NCBI GenBank assembly: GCA_964347545.1 | Contig: CAYFZZ010000346.1 | Span: 1 to 9,211 of the forward strand | DNA: 9,211 nucleotides | Origin: CS4-C045 sp964347545 | GTDB lineage: Bacteria > Planctomycetota > Planctomycetia > Pirellulales > UBA7805 | Direction: 5' to 3' | Part shown: in pieces, positions 5,810-9,211 of the stretch | Layout of the letters: each line of letters opens with the position of its first letter | Numbering within the stretch: position 1 is the first letter of the stretch | Notes under the pieces: generated by a model | Told to the model about the DNA's origin: nothing | Seen by the model: only the letters and a program-made list of their open reading frames with translations | Databases searched by the model: none | Program-made: the position numbers and the translations under genes

Positions 5810-5838
5810 GGGTCGGGGGGGGGGCGGGGGCCGGAGGG
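5810..5838 (+). other. G-quadruplex-prone G tract
   Basis: GGG, ten G, five G, and GGG lie within 29 bases separated by short loops, which meets the usual pattern for a four-run quadruplex on the plus strand. It lies about 80 bases upstream of the start of the minus-strand gene at 5733. Confidence 0.6.
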
Positions 5839-5871
5839 CCTTTGGCCGCCGCGGGAGGGAAGGGGGAAGGT

Positions 5872-5890
5872 GGAGGGTGGAAGAGGGAAG
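5872..5890 (+). repeat. Purine-rich repeat GGAGGGTGGAAGAGGGAAG, copy 2
   Basis: Identical to 3161-3179 in the same orientation, inside a purine tract spanning about 5853-5903. Confidence 0.85.
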
Positions 5891-5987
5891 AGAGGACAGG
5901 GACGGTCTGAAATATTTGTCCATCGCGGAATTTGAAGTGACAGGTCCCCCGGCAGAGGTTAAGATCGTGGGCCGAGGTTGGGCTCGT

Positions 5988-6022
5988 TTTTCGTCCACCG
6001 CAACTGCGTATTTTCGTCCACC
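5988..6022 (+). repeat. Direct repeat TTTTCGTCCACC, two copies 23 bases apart
   Basis: The copies at 5988-5999 and 6011-6022 are exact and are followed by GCA and ACA respectively. The spacing of about two helical turns and the position about 100-140 bases before the DoxX start would suit a regulator-binding site; a remnant of a mobile repeat is equally possible. Confidence 0.45.
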
Positions 6023-6124
6023 ACAGGTGGCGGGCTTGCCGCGCGGGGCGCTGGCGAAGGGGGTGCCTGACCGGCCTGGTGTTGCCTGTTTGACCTGCCC
6101 GTGATCCGTTGAGGAGTTCTCCCC

Positions 6125-6562
6125 ATGCCCCGTCCCGTGCAAGGTGTCCTGACTGTCCTGGCCCGCATCCTGCTGTGTACGATCTTTTTGCTGAGCGCCG
6201 TGGGGAACAAGATTCCCAACTTCAGCAGGGTGGCTCAGTACATGGCCGCCGAGGGCGTCCCCCTGCCACAGCTGATGCTGGTGGGTGCCATCCTGTTTAT
6301 GATCGCCGGTAGCTTGTCGGTCGTGCTGGGCTGGAAGGCTCGCTGCGGCGCAACCCTGCTGTTGATTTTCCTGATCCTGGCCACCTATTTCTTTCACGAC
6401 TTCTGGACGATGGAGGGCGAAGCGGTCCAGCAGCAGACGATTCAGTTCATGAAGAACCTGTCGCTGATGGGCGGCCTGCTGTTCATTGTGGCCAATGGGT
6501 CGGGGCCGTTCAGCCTGGACGGCCGGCGGGCGGCGGAGGGTGGCCCACAGGGTTTGTCGTAG
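6125..6562 (+). CDS. DoxX family membrane protein
   Basis: This 145-residue integral membrane protein has four predicted transmembrane segments at about 8-26, 47-68, 73-91 and 108-124. It carries the DoxX-family pattern: LARILLCTIFLLSAVGNKI near the N terminus, YMAAEGVPLP after the first helix (about 39-48), and HDFWTMEGEA followed by FMKNLSLMGGLL (about 91-119). DoxX proteins are small inner-membrane proteins; some take part in quinone-linked redox or oxidative-stress functions, but most are uncharacterised, so no specific substrate is claimed. The length is normal for the family. The start is well supported by GAGGAG (6111-6116) 8 bases upstream. A strong stem follows the stop, and a separate promoter-like sequence precedes the next gene, so it is probably monocistronic. 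Confidence 0.92.
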   Translation: MPRPVQGVLTVLARILLCTIFLLSAVGNKIPNFSRVAQYMAAEGVPLPQLMLVGAILFMIAGSLSVVLGWKARCGATLLLIFLILATYFFHDFWTMEGEAVQQQTIQFMKNLSLMGGLLFIVANGSGPFSLDGRRAAEGGPQGLS

Positions 6563-6586
6563 TCCCCAGGCACCGCAGGGCCCGGG

Positions 6587-6616
6587 GGCACGGTCCGCGG
6601 GTTGGCTCACCGTGCC
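6587..6616 (+). terminator. Terminator-like stem after the DoxX gene
   Basis: GGCACGGT (6587-6594) pairs perfectly with ACCGTGCC (6609-6616) over a 14-base loop, 24 bases past the stop. There is no T run, so an intrinsic terminator is not certain. Confidence 0.4.
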
Positions 6617-6658
6617 ACCCGCCAGCCTCCGGCTGAAATGGACTTTTCCTGCTGTTGC

Positions 6659-6687
6659 GTGAAAGGTACGCTAGGCTGTGCTATGCT
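6659..6687 (+). promoter_or_regulatory. Promoter of the pduS-pduT operon (extended -10)
   Basis: GTGAAA (6659-6664) matches four of six -35 positions. After 17 bases comes TATGCT (6682-6687), preceded by TG and one base (6679-6681), which gives an extended -10. The predicted start near 6694 leaves a leader of about 47 bases before the ATG at 6741. Confidence 0.5.
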
Positions 6688-6740
6688 GGTAGAAAATTCC
6701 CCTTCCGCGGTTGCTGCTCAACAGATAATGCGGATCGACC

Positions 6741-8081
6741 ATGATCGCCACTAACGAAAAACTTCTGGCTCAAATCCGCGAGGCGGGCGTCGTCGGCGCG
6801 GGGGGTGCGGGTTTTCCCACGTACAAGAAGCTGGAGGCGCAAGTCGAGCATGTGATTGCTAACGGTGCCGAGTGCGAGCCGTTGTTGCAGAAAGACCGCG
6901 AGTCGATGTTGCAGGAGCCCGCAGGTTTTCTGCGCGGGCTGCAGATCATGCAGGAGCTGACCACGGCTCGGGTGGTGACGATCGCGGTCAAACGGAAAAA
7001 CGCCGACGTCGTGGAAGGCATGCAGGCTCAGGCCGATGCCGCGGGATTCAAGACCTTTATTTACGAAGACGTCTATCCAGCGGGGGACGAATACATCCTG
7101 GTCTACGAAATTTCCGGCCGGCAGATTCCGCCGGGAGGGATCCCCCTGGCAGTGGGCTGCGTGGTGGACAATGTCGAAACGATCATCAATATTGCTCACG
7201 CCGTGGACGGCAAGCCGGTTACCGACAAGTACATCTCGGTGGTGGGCGCCGTGGGCCAGTCGTTGACGACGGTCGTTCCGGTCGGCATCAGCATCGCGGA
7301 CTGCATCGAACTGGCGGGGGGGCTGACCTGCGACGATCCCGTCGTGTTGACCGGGGGCGTCATGATGGGGGGCGTGACTCACAATTTGCACGATCCGGTC
7401 ACCAAGACGATGGGAGGCATCATCGTGTTGCCCGCGGACCATTACCTGGTCCGCCGCAAGACGGCCTCCCAAGAGACCTACACCCGCATCGGGCACGGCC
7501 AGTGCGATCAATGTTCGTTGTGCACCGAGTTGTGTCCGCGGTACATTCTGGGGTATCCCATCGAGCCCCATAAAGTGATGCGGACGCTGTTGATGACCGG
7601 CGAGGCCAAGCAGCGTGGCAGTTTGTGGGCTCAGTATTGCTGCGAGTGCAACATCTGTTCGCTGATCGCCTGCCCGGAACAGTTGGATCCGAAAAATATC
7701 TGCGTGGATGCCAAAGCGATCCTCCGCGCCAACCAGGACGGGCGGACCGAGGCGGAATTGCAGTCTTTGTTCCGCCCCGAACACCCGGCTCGCAAAGGAC
7801 GCGAGATTCCCATCAGCACCCTCTACACACGCTTGGGCCTGCGGCCCTACGACCGCCAAGCCACCTTTGTCACGACCGACTACCAGCCTGCGTCGGTCAC
7901 GATCCCCCTGGCGGCCCACATCGGCCAACCGGCTGAGGCCACCGTCCGCGAAGGGGCGACGGTCCGGCGGGGCGAAATGATCGGCGACGTCCCCAACGAC
8001 AAGCTGGGATGCCCGATCCATGCCAGTATCGACGGGCGGGTCTCGGCCGTCACCGACAAAAGCATCACCATCACCCGGTAG
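6741..8081 (+). CDS. pduS: PduS-like microcompartment flavin/Fe-S electron-transfer protein (RnfC family)
   Basis: This 446-residue protein is close to the length of characterised PduS. The N terminus carries the glycine-rich RnfC/NQO1-type motif GVVGAGGAGFPTYKK (16-30), associated with flavin binding, followed by an ANGAECEP block (40-47). An SLBB-type region covers about 161-215. Two 4Fe-4S motifs follow: C255-x2-C258-x2-C261-x3-C265-P and C300-x2-C303-x2-C306-x4-C311-P. The C terminus (about 393-444) is an RnfC barrel-sandwich segment. In the propanediol microcompartment PduS uses NADH to reduce cobalamin; in other microcompartments relatives are thought to move electrons to or from the lumen. 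No cobalamin enzyme is present here, so only electron transfer is inferred. pduT follows after 20 bases, which supports the call because PduS binds PduT. The ribosome-binding site is weak (GGAT, 6732-6735). All cluster cysteines are intact. The long antisense frame is a shadow. Confidence 0.93.
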   Translation: MIATNEKLLAQIREAGVVGAGGAGFPTYKKLEAQVEHVIANGAECEPLLQKDRESMLQEPAGFLRGLQIMQELTTARVVTIAVKRKNADVVEGMQAQADAAGFKTFIYEDVYPAGDEYILVYEISGRQIPPGGIPLAVGCVVDNVETIINIAHAVDGKPVTDKYISVVGAVGQSLTTVVPVGISIADCIELAGGLTCDDPVVLTGGVMMGGVTHNLHDPVTKTMGGIIVLPADHYLVRRKTASQETYTRIGHGQCDQCSLCTELCPRYILGYPIEPHKVMRTLLMTGEAKQRGSLWAQYCCECNICSLIACPEQLDPKNICVDAKAILRANQDGRTEAELQSLFRPEHPARKGREIPISTLYTRLGLRPYDRQATFVTTDYQPASVTIPLAAHIGQPAEATVREGATVRRGEMIGDVPNDKLGCPIHASIDGRVSAVTDKSITITR

Positions 8082-8101
8082 CAAGCAACACGGCGGCAAC
8101 C

Positions 8102-8656
8102 ATGAAAAACGGCAACGCAGTTGGCATCGTGGAAACATCCAGCATCGCCAAGGGGTTCGAAATCGCAGATACGATGTTGAAGACGGCCAACCTTCGCATG
8201 GTGGTCAACCGCACGATCTGTCCCGGCAAGTACATGGTATTGGTGGGTGGCGAAGTGGCGGCCGTTAACTCGGGAGTGCAGGCCGGCCTGGAGGTCGGCG
8301 CGCACACGGTGGTGGACAGCTTTGTGATCCCCAATTTGCATCCCGCTGTGTTCCCCGCGATCAGCGGCGTCACCCACCTGCCCCAGCTGAAATCGCTGGG
8401 CGTGATCGAGGCGTTCAGCGTGGCCTCGGTGATCGAAGCGGCCGATGCGGCGGTCAAAGCGACGCCGGTGCAACTGATCACGATCAATCTGGCCATGGCT
8501 ATCGGCGGCAAAGGATGGGTGTCGATGACCGGCGACGTCGCCTCGGTGACCGAAGCGGTGGGGGTGGGCGCGGCGGTGATCGAACAGAAAGGCCTGCTGG
8601 TGGAAAAGGTCGTCATCCCCGCTCCGCGGCCCGAGATCGTGGCCGAATTCGTGTAG
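8102..8656 (+). CDS. pduT: PduT-like tandem-BMC-domain shell protein with Fe-S pore cysteine
   Basis: This 184-residue protein has the same length as PduT of Salmonella. The start is the ATG at 8102 (MKNGNAVGIVETSSIAKG), 20 bases after the pduS stop; an earlier in-frame ATG at 8009 lies inside pduS and adds residues unlike the family. Two BMC domains are visible: about 6-90 (AVGIVETSSIAKGFEIAD) and about 98-175 (SLGVIEAFSVASVIEAAD). Such tandem proteins form pseudohexameric trimers. The RTICPGKY motif places Cys40 where PduT Cys38 ligates a single 4Fe-4S cluster at the trimer pore. HPAVFPAISG (80-89) is also conserved with PduT. The expected role is a shell facet that docks the PduS-like protein and passes electrons through the pore; that is from the family, not shown here. 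No other shell gene is in the window. GGCGG at 8092-8096 is a weak ribosome-binding site, so translation may be coupled to pduS. Confidence 0.93.
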   Translation: MKNGNAVGIVETSSIAKGFEIADTMLKTANLRMVVNRTICPGKYMVLVGGEVAAVNSGVQAGLEVGAHTVVDSFVIPNLHPAVFPAISGVTHLPQLKSLGVIEAFSVASVIEAADAAVKATPVQLITINLAMAIGGKGWVSMTGDVASVTEAVGVGAAVIEQKGLLVEKVVIPAPRPEIVAEFV

Positions 8657-8657
8657 C

Positions 8658-8708
8658 GGGGTTCGGGATGCGGGATGCGGGGTGCGGGGTTCGGGGTGCG
8701 GGATGGGG
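8658..8708 (+). repeat. Degenerate G-rich tandem repeat (GGGATGC-type units)
   Basis: Six to seven imperfect units of GGGATGC, GGGGTGC and GGGTTC follow the pduT stop codon directly. The spaced G runs could also form a quadruplex. Confidence 0.75.
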
Positions 8709-8992
8709 AACGCGAAACGAGTGCACCGGGCTGGTGCGCACCATGAGCGGTCCCGGCGCGATGGGACTAGCCGCCGGTAGGTTGTCGTGACGAGCATTCC
8801 TTGGCCCGCGGGCGGCAAAAAGCCCCGAGCCAGACTCCTTTTTCGGCCACCGACATCTGGCCCTCGCGCCAACCCGCTCGCCAGAAAGACGCCGGACCCC
8901 CCGCGGCGGCGGGCGCGGGCCGTTGTTTTTTCGGGTCGTGGTCGCGACGCTGGCCACCGGTGGCCCCGCAGTGGAAGCCCCCCCGCCCATCT

Positions 8993-9005
8993 GTGGTATA
9001 ACCAC
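8993..9005 (+). promoter_or_regulatory. Extended -10 promoter within an inverted repeat
   Basis: TGGTATAAC (8994-9002) is an extended -10 with five of six bases matching TATAAT. It lies within the inverted repeat GTGGT-ATA-ACCAC (8993-9005), which could be an operator. No good -35 is visible. The predicted start near 9009 leaves a leader of about 60 bases before the gene at 9071. Confidence 0.4.
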
Positions 9006-9070
9006 CATAGCGGGCCCACCTCCCGCCGGAACCATTTTTGACGACCTGATCCCGGAGCAAATGAGCAACC

Positions 9071-9211
9071 ATGGACCGCAGTGAAGTCTTTCAACGGCTA
9101 CGTACCAAGCTGCTGCAGCGGCAGGAAGAACTGAAGCAGGCCCTGCAGGGCGATCTTTCGCTGTTGAGCGGCCATGACGAGGACGACGACGAGTGGTTCG
9201 AAGATGGGACG
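9071..9211 (+). CDS. Probable DksA/TraR-type zinc-finger protein, 5' part only
   Basis: The frame opens at ATG 9071 and runs 47 codons to the window edge without a stop. The visible part (MDRSEVFQRLRTKLLQRQEE, then LKQALQGDLSLL and an acidic DEDDDEW stretch) is a charged, helical N terminus. It resembles the first coiled-coil arm of short DksA/TraR-family proteins, which bind RNA polymerase through its secondary channel and end in a C4 zinc finger. The zinc finger would lie outside the window, so the family call is tentative. GGAG at 9054-9057 is 13 bases upstream, somewhat far for a ribosome-binding site. An earlier ATG at 9061 runs into a stop after seven codons. Its promoter is probably the extended -10 at 8994-9002. 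It is not obviously linked to pduS-pduT. Confidence 0.5.
   Translation, partial: MDRSEVFQRLRTKLLQRQEELKQALQGDLSLLSGHDEDDDEWFEDGT

Larger units (their letters stand above)
5734..6124. other. Divergent intergenic region between the secreted-protein gene and the DoxX gene
   Basis: This gap should carry promoters for both outward-facing genes, but no well-spaced consensus pair was found for either. It holds a very G-rich tract (5810-5838), the second purine repeat (5872-5890), and a direct repeat TTTTCGTCCACC (5988-5999 and 6011-6022). Short frames here are not convincing genes. Confidence 0.45.
8657..9070. other. Intergenic region after pduT
   Basis: About 410 bases without a supported gene. 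It begins with a G-rich tandem repeat (8658-8708) and contains the perfect palindromes GCCCGCGGGC (8804-8813) and GGCCACCGGTGGCC (8952-8965). An extended -10 with an overlapping inverted repeat lies at 8993-9005. No T-rich terminator for the pduS-pduT operon was found. Short frames on both strands have compositions set by the repeats. Confidence 0.5.

Noticed and set aside
8009..8101. Upstream start for the PduT-like protein
   Set aside because: Would overlap pduS by 73 bases and add residues with no match to the family; the ATG at 8102 gives exactly the family length.
6681..8138. 485-codon minus-strand frame opposite pduS
   Set aside because: Antisense shadow of a clearly conserved protein; reads through both the promoter and the pduT start.
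8657..9070. Additional shell protein or enzyme gene after pduT
   Set aside because: All frames in both directions were low-complexity or repeat-derived, with no BMC-like motif.
7880..9094. 404-codon minus-strand frame over pduT and the following gap
   Set aside because: Antisense to pduT, and its N-terminal half is low-complexity translation of intergenic repeats.

Overview
The window reads as chromosomal DNA from a GC-rich bacterium, most likely a member of the Planctomycetota (Pirellulales-like). This placement is an inference. It rests on a PEP-CTERM protein, long structured gene-poor gaps, secreted proteins of no recognised family, G-rich and purine-rich intergenic repeats, a fragment of a cadherin-like repeat protein, and a microcompartment gene pair. 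No rRNA, tRNA, CRISPR array or transposase gene was seen.

Layout: (1) 1-279, minus strand, is the broken 5' side of a cadherin/VCBS-like repeat protein that runs out of the window. (2) 280-518 is a compact non-coding element with near-identical inverted ends built on AAAAAGGACAGGCAT; its left edge supplies the stop codon that closes the cadherin-like frame. (3) 536-826 is a long leader with a good TTGACA-17-TAGCTT promoter and two successive terminator-like hairpins, ahead of a PEP-CTERM protein gene (827-1480). (4) 1839-2987 encodes a Met/His-rich outer-membrane beta-barrel. (5) 3283-5733, minus strand, holds two secreted-protein genes that share a short aromatic-rich domain and near-identical ribosome-binding regions; the first is closed by a textbook terminator. 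The same 19-nt purine repeat lies on both sides of this pair. (6) 6125-6562 is a DoxX-family membrane protein. (7) 6741-8656 is a two-gene operon for PduS-like and PduT-like proteins, an RnfC-like flavin/Fe-S electron-transfer protein plus a tandem-BMC-domain shell protein with the conserved Fe-S cysteine. (8) 9071 to the end is the start of a probable DksA/TraR-type protein.

Functional reading: the clearest functional unit is pduS-pduT. In characterised microcompartments PduS is a redox protein bound to the shell through PduT, whose pore carries an iron-sulfur cluster, so the pair is expected to pass electrons across or at a shell. No hexameric or pentameric shell gene and no signature enzyme lies in the window, so the pair either works with a distant locus or marks the edge of one. 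The other genes look like separate transcription units for envelope and secreted functions. The most unusual non-coding material is the hairpin-rich leader at 536-826 and the inverted-repeat element beside it.
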